From positions 4,506,001 through 4,570,000 of the forward strand of contig NC_080422.1 of the NCBI RefSeq assembly GCF_029873635.1: a stretch of DNA of 64,000 nt, in the 5' to 3' direction. The DNA is from Malania oleifera. Taxonomy: Eukaryota > Streptophyta > Magnoliopsida > Santalales > Ximeniaceae. The translations under genes and the position numbers were made by a program. Below, piece after piece: positions 37,301 to 63,499 of the stretch. Within the stretch, counting starts at the first letter, position 1; each line of letters opens with the position of its first letter. The notes under the pieces were generated by a model, which saw only the letters and a list, made by a program, of their open reading frames with translations, did no database searches and was not told the DNA's origin.

Positions 37301-38767
37301 TTAAAGCTCTGAGCATGCTTAACATTTGCAGCAACAAATTTCCCCAGTAAAAACCAAGTTTCAGCCGGGTAAATTAGACTGCCAGACAATTCAATCTCCT
37401 TGAAATTTGAAGAATAATGTTCAAAATTTGCAATTTTAATGGCATCAACCAGAGTTTCCTCCGCAAGCTCAATCACAACAAACTTCTCTGCTACAGAACA
37501 AGGGTTTCTCAGGTACTTGTCATGATCCTTCCCTAATATATTACTTGCTCCTTTGGCCTCCTTATTATGAGCCACCACTTTTGCACCCTTAGAAGCAGAC
37601 GCATAATTGTATTCTGTTCCATCGGGTTCAAGCCGGTGGGTAATGTTCACTAGCTGAGTAGGCATTCCCCTACCTTTTTCTTGCCTTGTGATGTTTCGGA
37701 ACTCATCGAGATTGAGATATGCAGGAAGAGTTCTCCCATTTGGTGATTGTTCTGGTTCTTTTCTCTTTTGTACAACTGGTTGTCGTGCTTCACATATTAA
37801 ATCAGTGTAACCTAAAACACTCGAGACGGTTCCTTCTAATCTACTCATTTCCTGCACTGCGTATTTAGAATCTGCAGAGCAAAGATTATGAATGGTGGAC
37901 TCATTACACATCATAGAAAAGATTAAACTCAAACATCATCCCATTTGTATATTTATGGCTTCCATTTGCCCCACATGAATACCCAGACACCAATCACTAG
38001 CATTATTATTGAAAACACTAAGGTAAGGCATGCTCCTGTTATCAGGACAGAAATTATACGAAGAAGAAAAATTATATTCGTATGCCAATATGCAATGATC
38101 AATTTTTTAAAAAGAAAAACCAAAAACATGCTCTTACTCTATCGATGCCATATTATTCTCACTACTACTCCTCAGCTTAACAGTATCTGTCTCCGTTGCT
38201 AAAAAAGCAGGGTCTCAAAAACTCATAACGACAACAACAACAAAAAAGAGAGAGAGTTACACAGTACTACAGTAGAAAACATGGCAAAGTGAAATTACTG
38301 AATATAGAATAAGCAAGCATGGCAATTGAAAACTAATAAACTAGGAAACTGTACAAAGGGAAAAGTGTGTATGAGCAGATAGAAATCAATAAGGTTTCAA
38401 ATTTTCGAATAAAAAAGAAAAAATACCAAAATCTCATAAATTAGAACAGGAAAAAAAAAATCAAAAGAACATCAACCGGCAACGACCAAGAGAAAAAGAG
38501 AAATGGGTCTCGAGAACGCGCAAAAATTGCAGATGGGTACGAAAGGAAAACCCAACCTTCATCACCGTGCCTGCAGCCAAGCGTAGAGTGAGCCAAGAAG
38601 ACAAAACACCAAAGCGGGAAAATCAAAGACAAAGAAAGCTCCCCAAAGCTATTTCGTCCTCTGCTCTTGTTGCGGTTGTCGTCTTCTTCGCCGTTCCTTC
38701 TTCTGTGCTTGCTGGTTTTGCTGCTACGGCATTTCAGGCTTCCGAACCCATTTCGAGGTTTCCTCAT
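18053..38767 (-). CDS. SUN5: Mid-SUN domain protein, SUN5-like (6 exons)
   Basis: Exons, minus strand: 38,767-38,557; 38,207-38,147; 38,035-37,983; 37,871-36,703; 36,598-36,513; 18,284-18,053. All have GT-AG borders and the phases close to 603 residues. Seen: a basic N-terminus, a membrane segment at about residues 44-63, a SUN domain at about 189-335 ([88 protein letters not shown]), a coiled coil at about 430-500, and two C-terminal membrane segments (about 545-563 and 584-602). One N-terminal plus two C-terminal membrane spans with a central SUN domain is the plant mid-SUN (SUN3/4/5) layout. Known role: endoplasmic reticulum and nuclear envelope protein in SUN complexes. Small exons 2 and 3 rest on splice signals and phase, not homology. 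The last intron is 18.2 kb. SUN5 is chosen over SUN3/4 because FTSHI1 is adjacent. Confidence 0.92.
19490..22010 (+). mobile_element. Broken hAT transposon (DUF659 and hAT C-terminal region)
   Basis: Plus-strand coding blocks follow hAT transposase order: [15 protein letters not shown] (about 19,800), then [20 protein letters not shown] (19,985), [12 protein letters not shown] (20,115), [15 protein letters not shown] (20,200), [24 protein letters not shown] (20,705-20,790), DWWKHFG (21,070), then [10 protein letters not shown] (about 21,150, the conserved hAT dimerisation motif), and an acidic tail ending near 21,895. Stops occur at about 19,954, 20,698, 20,829 and 21,140, with several frameshifts, so it is inactive. 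An intron of about 120 bp probably precedes DWWKHFG (acceptor TTTTGTAG near 21,065). A BED zinc finger and clear terminal inverted repeats are not visible, so both outer limits are approximate. Confidence 0.85.
22210..24135 (-). mobile_element. L1-type LINE, endonuclease to mid reverse transcriptase
   Basis: Reading the minus strand from 24,125 downward: [11 protein letters not shown]...[10 protein letters not shown] (start of the AP endonuclease), then PWVVGG-(F)[12 protein letters not shown] (about 23,770), the endonuclease end ([15 protein letters not shown], about 23,510), the linker (about 23,350-22,900), and reverse transcriptase [53 protein letters not shown] (22,690-22,410), then [13 protein letters not shown] and SSRGL near 22,300. 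After SSRGL the similarity stops, so the catalytic FADD region and everything downstream are missing. Several stops and frameshifts are present, so it is inactive. It lies in the SUN gene's terminal intron in the gene's own orientation. Confidence 0.88.
24263..25649. mobile_element. Non-autonomous hAT element with perfect 8-bp target duplication
   Basis: Terminal inverted repeats TAGGGGTGGCAAAA and TTTTGCCACCCCTA, flanked by CTTCCCAT on both sides (24,255-24,262 and 25,650-25,657). An 8-bp duplication and GGGGTGGCAAA-like termini are hAT hallmarks. Subterminal regions are dense in the words GACCCGTTTA, ACGGGTCAA and GGGTGACCCG in both orientations, as expected for transposase-binding arrays. 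No transposase is encoded. The middle contains CT-rich microsatellites. A relative sits at 62,027-63,170. The intact target duplication suggests a moderately recent insertion. Confidence 0.93.
25658..25786. repeat. ATGCATGTG-type low-complexity tract, left part
   Basis: Words such as GGATGTGAATGCATTCATGTGAGAGTGG match the composition of 30,659-31,056 and 34,280-35,245. It is separated from the rest by the 4.9-kb solo LTR, so it is the left shoulder of an originally continuous tract. Confidence 0.6.
25787..30653 (+). mobile_element. Solo LTR of 4.9 kb, possibly Ty3/Tat-Ogre-like
   Basis: Starts TGTCGCGATG and ends GGGGTGTCTACA, bounded by TATAG on both sides (25,782-25,786 and 30,654-30,658). 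The interior lacks gag, pol and a primer binding site, so it is a solo LTR. It has an LTR-like internal plan: a GGAAGGTATTAGCACCCC block near the left end, a possible promoter and start (ATACTTAAACC, about 27,340) followed by CT-rich leader-like sequence, and AATAAA (29,734) near a poly-C tract. LTRs of this size are known in the Tat/Ogre group; that assignment and the orientation are inference. Open frames inside it on either strand are not supported. Confidence 0.85.
29706..29726. repeat. Poly-C tract
   Basis: About 21 consecutive C bases in the 4.9-kb LTR. The true length is uncertain because homopolymers are error-prone. Confidence 0.85.
30659..31056. repeat. ATGCATGTG-type low-complexity tract, middle part
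   Basis: Nearly every 10 bases carry ATGCATG, GTATGTG or ATGAATG words, with no fixed period. It lies exactly between the two solo LTRs, each with its own target duplication, so both LTRs inserted into this tract. Confidence 0.8.
31062..33816 (+). mobile_element. Solo LTR of 2.8 kb
   Basis: Starts TGTAACAATCCC and ends GGGGCGCCACA, bounded by GACCG on both sides (31,057-31,061 and 33,817-33,821). It shares three blocks with the solo LTR at 4,810-6,928: both termini, the GAGCACGGTA-CGTTGCTAGT block (near 32,593), and CTTACTGAGATGTGTCTCACCC with AATTTTTCAGGA (33,418-33,460). There is no internal domain. It lies antisense to the SUN gene in that gene's terminal intron. Confidence 0.93.
31322..31353. 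repeat. (CT)n microsatellite
   Basis: About 15 uninterrupted CT units inside the 2.8-kb solo LTR, within a pyrimidine-rich leader-like stretch. Confidence 0.95.
33822..34279. other. Unclassified sequence between the solo LTR and the low-complexity tract
   Basis: No coding block recognised. It may belong to the same older element as the low-complexity tract, because the 2.8-kb LTR inserted at its left edge. Confidence 0.4.
34280..35245. repeat. ATGCATGTG-type low-complexity tract, main part
   Basis: About 1 kb of imperfect ATGCATGTGTATGAATG-type words, rich in alternating purine-pyrimidine steps, without a fixed repeat period. The long His/Thr/Tyr-rich open frames on its minus strand are composition artefacts. 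Together with 25,658-25,786 and 30,659-31,056 it forms one interrupted tract of about 1.5 kb. Confidence 0.85.
35246..36512. other. Intron sequence with possible LTR debris
   Basis: The block near 35,545-35,575 (GGGGGTGTTGATACCTTCCCCTCGC, split here as GGGGGTGTTGATACC and TTCCCCTCGC) is close to the reverse complement of the GAGGAAGGTATTAGCACCCC block near 26,000 in the 4.9-kb LTR, so it may be an old relative. The rest up to the splice donor shows no coding signal. Confidence 0.4.
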
Positions 38768-38819
38768 ATCTCATCCGTACACAAGTGTTGGGACAATCTC
38801 ACCCTTTCATCAAGGAGAC

Positions 38820-38872
38820 GGGAGCTCTCTCTGTCTGTCTCCCTCTCTCTCTCCCCCCGTCTCTCTCCTCTG
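38820..38872 (-). promoter_or_regulatory. GA-rich leader upstream of the SUN5-like start
   Basis: On the minus strand this is a GAGA-rich tract about 50-100 bases upstream of the ATG at 38,767, as often seen in plant 5' UTRs. No TATA box is identified with confidence. Confidence 0.4.
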
Positions 38873-39257
38873 TGTTGGTGGTGGGGGAGTTTGCGCCACA
38901 TGTGGATGTTTGGGAAGGAGACGGAGGAGGCGGTGTTCCTACTTTCTAATGGACTTCGTGGCTAGTCACCTCCAACTCCGGCGGAAACCAATTTGTGCCA
39001 TATGAACTGAGCTTTGTTCGGTAATTACGTTTATTATTGTCATTTAATTTTAATGTTGTGTTAACTGTCAATCCGCACAAACTTGGGCAATTCCGACAAT
39101 TGCATCTTTTTTCTTGCCTAATAATTAGGTTATTTTTTAGCATAATAATGGGACAATTACATTTTTTCTTGCCTGCGAACCAGATTATTTTTGGCATAAT
39201 AAATTATTATTACACTGATTTGGAAGTCTATTATTTACTTATAATCCCTTTTTTCCT

Positions 39258-39345
39258 TTGGCAAAATCCATCGCCCAATTATTATTTACCCTACATTTTT
39301 TAAAGAATAAAGTTTTAATATATGAGTTGTAAAAAAAGAAAAAAT
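39258..39345 (+). repeat. Direct repeat, left copy, flanking the plastid 16S fragment
   Basis: GGCAAAATCCATC, CTACATTTTTTAAA and GAGTTGTAAAAAAAG match GGCAAAATGCATC, CTACATTTTTAAAA and GAGTTATAAAAAAAT in the right copy at about 39,568-39,650. Copies are divergent. Confidence 0.65.
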
Positions 39346-39350
39346 TGTTT

Positions 39351-39512
39351 GCCGGCGACATGCTTAACAAATGCAAGTCGAACGAGAAGTGATGTTTCTA
39401 GTGGCGGACGGGTAAGTAACGCGCAAGAATTTGTTCTTAGGAGATGAACAATAGCTAGAAATGGCAACTAATACTCCATATATGCTGAGGAGCAAAAGGA
39501 GAAATCCACCCA
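39351..39512 (+). pseudogene. rrn16: Nuclear copy of the 5' part of plastid 16S rRNA (NUPT)
   Basis: The sequence follows the plastid 16S rRNA 5' domain: CATGCTTAACAAATGCAAGTC, AGTGGCGGACGGGTAAGTAA, then GGAGATGAACAATAGCTAG, AAATGGCAACTAATACTCC, and GCTGAGGAGCAAAAGGAG (reference forms CATGCTTAACACATGCAAGTC, GTGGCGGACGGGTGAGTAAC and so on). Differences are largely G-to-A and C-to-T, the decay expected of methylated plastid DNA in the nucleus. It covers only about 160 bases and cannot be functional rRNA. AT-rich nuclear sequence on both sides argues against bacterial contamination. Confidence 0.88.
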
Positions 39513-39567
39513 ACTTTTATCGAAAGTAACAATTTAATTAGTAGAGATGATTGAGATCCAACTCATT

Positions 39568-39650
39568 GGCAAAATGCATCACTAATAATAATTTACGCTA
39601 CATTTTTAAAATAATTAGTTTAAAGATAGGAGTTATAAAAAAATTATTTA
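39568..39650 (+). repeat. Direct repeat, right copy, flanking the plastid 16S fragment
   Basis: Partner of 39,258-39,345. The direct copies bracket the plastid-derived segment at about 310-bp spacing. A duplication of the host sequence around the insertion or a later segmental duplication would both produce this. Confidence 0.65.
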
Positions 39651-40675
39651 ACAAAAATAGCAACTTAATTAGTAGAAATTCTTGAGATCTAATATATCGG
39701 CCAATAGAAAATGAAGTCATTGTTAGTAACTAGAGTTGTAAAAGAGTTTGATAAATTCAAAAAGTAATAATTTGATTCGTTTTATAATTTGATTTGATCT
39801 AAATTTATTGAAACATGATAAATTTGAGTTTTACAATGTTATTTATACTTAATTGAATTTTATATTTTATTACTCACATCATATGGATAATATATTATAT
39901 ATTTTATGCATGTATTTTAAAATTATTTTATAATTAAATTGAACTTAATTCAGACTTGAATTTTAATATACACAGCTTTTAAGGTTAAAAAAACCCTAAA
40001 GCCCACGTTAATCTTAAAACTTAAAATTTTCAAGTCAAATTCGACATATTGCACTTGATTATGCTCGTATTCCATATCCTTAATAGCTCCATTTAAATAA
40101 TCCTTTAAAGTATACAGCTAATTCAATAAATTAACACCCCCATTTCTACAACAACCCTTTCCTGAAATTAGTGCCAAAAGAATTTCAAGTGGTCATGTTT
40201 ATGATGGCTTGTTAACATTGTGGTTCGAAGTGCAACTAGTCATCTGTAACTCCCAAAAAGATAAAAGAGTAATTTACATACTTAAGAAAGAACAGTAATC
40301 ACTTACAAACTGTTCAAAAGTAAAATGAAAAAATAAGAATGAACAAAAAGTAATAAAGGAATTGCTTATTTTTACAAAATCTAGTCTGGCTAGCAGAAAA
40401 GGAAGAAGTACAAGCCAAGCAACTTGGGGAATTCATTTTACAACAAAAATTTTGATCAGTGTGGATCATTAACAAATACTACAAAGAAATTTTTAGGGGC
40501 AAATATACTTTTCAGTAGAGCCACTGCGGTCCTATTGCAGGCAAAAATAAGATTATGCCAGAGAGGCACATAAAAGTATTTGCATTTTAGAGTCCGGCGC
40601 AGATTCTTCACCCTCTGAGACTGAACATGTGAATACAACACTGCAGCAGGTGTCTTGAATCTTGATAGCGGGTTT
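39651..40675. other. Intergenic sequence between the SUN5-like gene and FTSHI1
   Basis: AT-rich with no coding block. The last 200-300 bases before 40,676 should be the FTSHI1 3' UTR on the minus strand. The exact polyadenylation site is not determined. Confidence 0.5.
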
Positions 40676-59118
<18,443 letters not shown>

Positions 59119-59144
59119 GGTGTTTGAGGAGAATGTGGGATAGA

Positions 59145-59162
59145 TAGGGTTTTAGGGGTTTA
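59145..59162 (-). promoter_or_regulatory. Telo-box-like motif in the FTSHI1 leader or promoter
   Basis: The minus strand reads TAAACCCCTAAAACCCTA, 27-44 bases upstream of the ATG at 59,118. AAACCCTA (telo-box) motifs are common near transcription starts of plant genes for ribosomal and organelle-related proteins. Whether this one binds a factor is inference. Confidence 0.5.
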
Positions 59163-59559
59163 GAATTTTGGAAAGAGGATTTGGCATCGTTGAGGCTCTG
59201 CAGGACTGCCGAGACGGCGAAGCCACCACCATTATTCAGTCAGGCTCCGGCGTTAAAGACTTAGAACTTGTTTGGAGATTTTATGTTCAAAAATTCATGT
59301 CGGAATGTATATATATACACACAGATATATGAGATAGTGAGATGGATTATTTATTGTTTTTTTAAAGTCATTCAAGAGGAGTTGACAATACAAAAAGTCA
59401 TTACAAAGTAATCCAAATGTAAGGTGTTTTAAGGAAATTCATCTTACATGATGATGAACATTTTGTTATATAGTTTGTAGAAACAAGTTTCCTAATACAA
59501 TAAATAAAATTATAAGAATTAAACATCGTTAAAAAAAAGTTAAATTTTTCGATTCAAAT
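59163..59559. other. Upstream region of FTSHI1
   Basis: The first 120 bases above the leader are relatively GC-rich, then the sequence becomes AT-rich. No TATA box is called with confidence. Confidence 0.45.
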
Positions 59560-60790
59560 AATAATTTTTGTTACGAGACTCAACAATGACCTTAACATCT
59601 AAAATGATCGCAATATCCTTCCAATCCATCTCCCTAATGCCAACAAGCTTTTCCGAATAGTCCAATACTCCACCTAAGCTAGTGCTATACAAAAAAAAAT
59701 TTCCTACCAATAATCTTGATTGATATCTCCTCTTTACCCCTCAAAATAAGTCAAGCATCCGTTTTTTTCGTGTCTTTAAACCAAGCGACATTATACAAAA
59801 TTGAATTTCGATTGCCCAATTTGTCCAAAAGATCTTCTCTTGACAAAATTATGTAATGATTCTGGCTAGAAGTTGACTTCTTCTAACAAGTAAAAAGGTT
59901 AAAAGTATTAGAAGAAATATTAGTAACTATAGCAATTATTTCATTAATATTTCAATTCGTATCTTCAAATACCAGTTTGTTTCTACCTCGCCATTTCAAG
60001 CAACACTTTTAAATAAAAATTTTCCCTCTTGTAAGCTCTAGTTGGAATCAGAAATTAATTTAAGGATAATAAGTAAGTCTACAATTGGGTTTGTTTCTAC
60101 CTTATGCTCCGTCATTTCAGGCAATACTTTAAAATAAAATTTTGTTCTCTTGTAAGCTCTAATTGGAATCATAATTGATTTTAAGGATAATATGTAAGTC
60201 TGCAATCGAGTTACATTTTGTTTGTAATTAAGAGAGAAACCAAAATTCATGAACTTTCAAACACCACAAAAAAATGAAGATTAATTTATTTCTCTCGGTC
60301 TTTACAAAGTGGGCAAAGACTTTCCTCAATCGTATGCAATTTCCTCTGATTCACTTCAACAAGGGGGTAAGAATTTTGCTAAAGTCCCAAAAAATAATTT
60401 AATTTTAGATTTAAAAAAAAAAATCCATATTTTAGATTAACTATAACACTTGATTTTCTAGAGGATAAGATCTACCAATCTTATTAGAGGAATCTTCTCT
60501 CAACAATCTATATACTGATTTCACATTAAAACCCTCTAATTTAATAAATTTTCAAATCCATATATCCTTTTTATCAATTAAGGGAATTGGGGTCTTTCGA
60601 ATATCATTTTGAACTTCCTTAGAGATACCATCATTGAAATTCTCAAATTTCCATTCCTTTATAATGTCGTGGCACAAATCCTTGATATCTAGGTTCTTAA
60701 TCTTGACTAAAATTGGAATCAATATACATAAAAAGGTGACCATCGTTGCTTGGAATCCAAGTAGTATTATGGATATTAAAGTTTTCCCTT
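59560..60790 (-). mobile_element. L1-type LINE relic, region after the reverse transcriptase
   Basis: Minus-strand frames give VQNDIRKTPIPLIDKKDIWIWKFIKLEGFNVKSVYRLLRED (about 60,640-60,460; compare the plant L1 block LIWxxxxxGxFSVKSAYxLL), then LVEVNQRKLHTIEESLCPLCKDREK (about 60,370-60,280), the zf-RVT zinc motif. Weaker remnants reach about 59,580. Stops, frameshifts and a later tandem duplication show long decay. Reverse transcriptase and endonuclease are absent. Limits are approximate. Confidence 0.6.
59971..60205. repeat. Tandem duplication of about 118 bp
   Basis: TTTGTTTCTACCT, GCAA(C/T)ACTTT, CTCTTGTAAGCTCTA(G/A)TTGGAATCA and TAAGGATAAT(A)GTAAGTCT blocks occur twice in order. Copies differ at several sites. 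It lies within the L1 relic. Confidence 0.8.
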
Positions 60791-61138
60791 GAATACTCAG
60801 AGAAGTAGAGTTAGGTTATTTAGCCTCCCAACTAACTGAATATGGAAAATAAAGTGACTTACATAGTATAGACAATAAAGTTAGAAGGTCTAGTAAGTAA
60901 TCTAAAAATTTGCTTCTTTAAAAGAGCATCATCATCAAGTGTTGAAATCTCTAAAACCCAAGCCAGCTTGTGATTTTGGCTTTCAAAATATCCCATTTCA
61001 CTAAATATGTTTTATCTCTCCCCATTAGAACCTTATCTTCACTATAATCTCTATTTTGATCATCAAAAAATTTGTATACCACTTTTAGAAATTTGAATGC
61101 ACTCATTAAATAAGAACAAATGTAACTGATAACCTTAC
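60791..61138. other. Gene-free sequence
   Basis: AT-rich, possibly further L1 remains. No coding block recognised. Confidence 0.4.
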
Positions 61139-61369
61139 CTAAAAAACTGCCCCAATATTGGTAATCTTCATTTTGTTTGTTTTTCTTCTACTTCTTCTGC
61201 CAATATATGGATGAATCCTTTGGCTTCCTTCAGCATGTCCCAGGGTTTGCCTTTGCGAGGGCGACATTGGATGCCGATCCAACTCAACTGTGCAAGAAGG
61301 GTCACGTGTAAAAGACCTTGTGAGTAGAACAAAACTTATACATAAAACAACAATCTTATAAAACAACAA
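61139..61369 (-). other. 76-codon open frame with a hydrophobic N-terminus, unrecognised
   Basis: The product starts MLFYKIVVLCISFVLLTRSF, which looks like a signal peptide or membrane anchor, then a polar segment with two histidines near GHAEG and a basic stretch (GRRSRRKTNK). It does not match the CLE, CEP, PIP, PSK or RALF peptide motifs I know. Local GC content is higher than the neighbours. It could be a small gene, a single exon, or chance. No promoter or splice evidence. Confidence 0.2.
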
Positions 61370-61399
61370 TCTTAGGATTAACTTTTGAGATGAAACGTG

Positions 61400-62018
61400 G
61401 CCTTGGGTTTTGAAATACTCTCAAGAAATGGATTAATAGGTTTAAAACCTCCCTTTCTTCTTGACTGTATTTGACTTCGGTGATTTAGACTGAACCTGTT
61501 GTTTGAGTCACAGGTTGCCTATCGTACCCTTTACAGGGATTAAGTCTTTGTGTAGTTCATCTGCATTGATTTGACTGTAAAGAAGATGTTAAATCCCATT
61601 CAAGAGGGCTACATTTTTTGTTGTAATAGGGTTAGGATTTGGGGGTAAAACAAGAAAGGATATAGTAGACTAAAAAATGACTGTTTGCGATGGTTCAAAT
61701 GGTCACGAATCACATTTGTTTCCACTCCTTCGGGGCATTTAGTTTGTCCGACTTTTCTTGCATTCCCTTTTCAACTTTTGGGATATTCTTCATTTTTTAT
61801 TAGTTGCTTTCTCAGCCTTTTTTTTTGGTCAATTCCCATTCTTTTCTTTTTTCTTATTTTTTTTTCAAAAACAAAATTACCCCAATGTTAAGCAGCAAGA
61901 TGTTTTAATGATGCTCAGAGCCAAAGACTGCTCATATTTATTGATAATACATTCCAATGTGTCTTCAAAATTAGCTCATGGTTTCTTAACCCAATTCATG
62001 ATGGGATGAAAGGGGTAT
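61400..62018. other. Gene-free sequence
   Basis: Phe/Leu/Ser-rich plus-strand frames here arise from T-rich sequence. Nothing recognised. Confidence 0.45.
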
Positions 62019-62026
62019 TTCACGGT

Positions 62027-63170
62027 TAGAGGTGGAAAAATGGGTCGAAACCCGACGGGTGACCTGTGACCCGCTCGTTAAATGGGTTCGGGTTTGTACA
62101 AGCCAATCCATTTATAAACCGGTCAACTTGTGACACGCCCATTTATTAACGGGTCAAACCGGATTCGGGTCGGGCCACCCGTTGGGTGACCCATTTAGTT
62201 GGCTCCTATTCCGATTCTATATATAAATCTCATTGTACAGCGGCCAGGAACAATCTAGTAGCAATCTGTTTCTTCACCTCCGCCTTGTCCCATTGCGCTG
62301 CCACCATGCTACTTGACTAGCCCCAAGGCTCCACGCAGAGCCTCCATCCGGCAGTGTCAGCTGCGGCTACTCCCTTAACTACCAGGACCGCCCTCTTCTT
62401 CCATCAGGTGCTAATCCTCTCTCCTCTGGTTTATCTATTCTCCTTTTTCTTCATCTTCTTCAAATTCCCAAATAGATTTTCATCTTTAAATAAATTTTAA
62501 CCCCAAATTTGTTTTAATCCCCAAATCAATTTCCAAGCCTGCTGCCGTGAAGGAGATGTCATTGCTTTGAGGGGCTGCTGTCGTGAAGGAGTATTGTCAT
62601 GGTGAAGATTTTCACTCATAAAGAAATAGGGAAAAATTTGGGGAAATCTTTGTTGCCATTGTTGTGAAGAGCTATGCCGTGAACGGTTGCTGTCGTTGCG
62701 GCGATGCAGAATGTTTGTCCTTGTGACGAAGAGTTGTTGTAGCCCTCGAGTTATTCTCTCTCTCTCTCGCGCGCGCGCGCGCGCACACACACCCAAAACA
62801 CATTCGATTTTGTACCTATAAAATTGATTTAGCGAAATAAAACCCTAGAAATTGATTTAACAATTGGACTTGTGCATGCTGCTATTGAAGTGTGCGGGTG
62901 AGTATGTTTTGGGTTGCTTTGCTGTTTCTTTCCTAAATGTATAAACCAATTTCTAATCTTCAAAATGATTTTCAACCTTGTTTTGCAAATAATTTCATAA
63001 ACTGATCTTGCCAAATGGTTTTTTAAACGGGTAACCCATGACCCGCTCATTTATTAAATAGGTGGGTTAGGGTTTGCATGGCTGTGGTCCGTTTAGCATC
63101 GACCCGTTTACGACCCAGCCTATTTACGACCAGCCCGGACCCAGCCCGCGAACCCGTTTTGCCACTCCTA
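62027..63170. mobile_element. Second non-autonomous hAT element, same family
   Basis: Ends TAGAGGTGGAAAAATGGGTC and TTTTGCCACTCCTA, flanked by TTCACGGT on both sides (62,019-62,026 and 63,171-63,178). Subterminal words (ACCCGACGGGTGACC, GACCCGCTCGTTAAATGGGTTCGGG, CGACCCGTTTACGACCC) match 24,263-25,649. The interiors are different. No transposase. The slightly degraded left repeat suggests it is older than the other copy. Confidence 0.92.
62755..62791. repeat. Compound (CT)n(GC)n(AC)n microsatellite
   Basis: CT run, then GCGCGC run, then CACACA run, in the second hAT element. Confidence 0.95.
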
Positions 63171-63499
63171 TTCACGGTATAGTGATCTCTTCCTCCTTAT
63201 CCCTAGGCAAGGGCAAGCCTTTAAACCTGTATGGATGAATGGGAACCGGTGCTTGCACCACGGGACCGAGACTCTAAGGGTAAATTTGGAATTCTCTCAC
63301 TAAAAGTATATATATATATATTTTCAAAAGATCATTCAAATTGTGTATTTCTTTGGCCGATGATGAGTTTAGTAAATTTTTAAAAAAATCTCTCCATTTT
63401 TTGTCAAGTATCCATATTAAAAAGGAAACTTCCGTTTTTGAAAGTCAAACATCTTCGTAATGATTGATTGCCAATCAAAGAGATCCAATTTTTCCCATT

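Noticed and set aside
37945-38202. 85-codon plus-strand open frame
   Set aside because: It overlaps the small second and third exons of the SUN gene on the other strand, has no family resemblance, and arises in AT-rich intron.
38441-38556. Continuation of SUN exon 1 past residue 71 in the open frame
   Set aside because: A good donor (GAAG|GTTGGG) lies at 38,557/38,556. The continuation is Phe/Leu-rich intron translation and ends in a stop without joining the SUN domain.
39351-39512. Functional rRNA gene or bacterial contamination
   Set aside because: Only about 160 bases with many substitutions, embedded in AT-rich nuclear sequence. It follows the plastid 16S sequence.
62497-62796. 99-codon minus-strand open frame starting with an Arg/Glu-rich run
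   Set aside because: The start lies in a CT/GC/AC microsatellite and the rest in a non-autonomous hAT interior. No recognisable domain.
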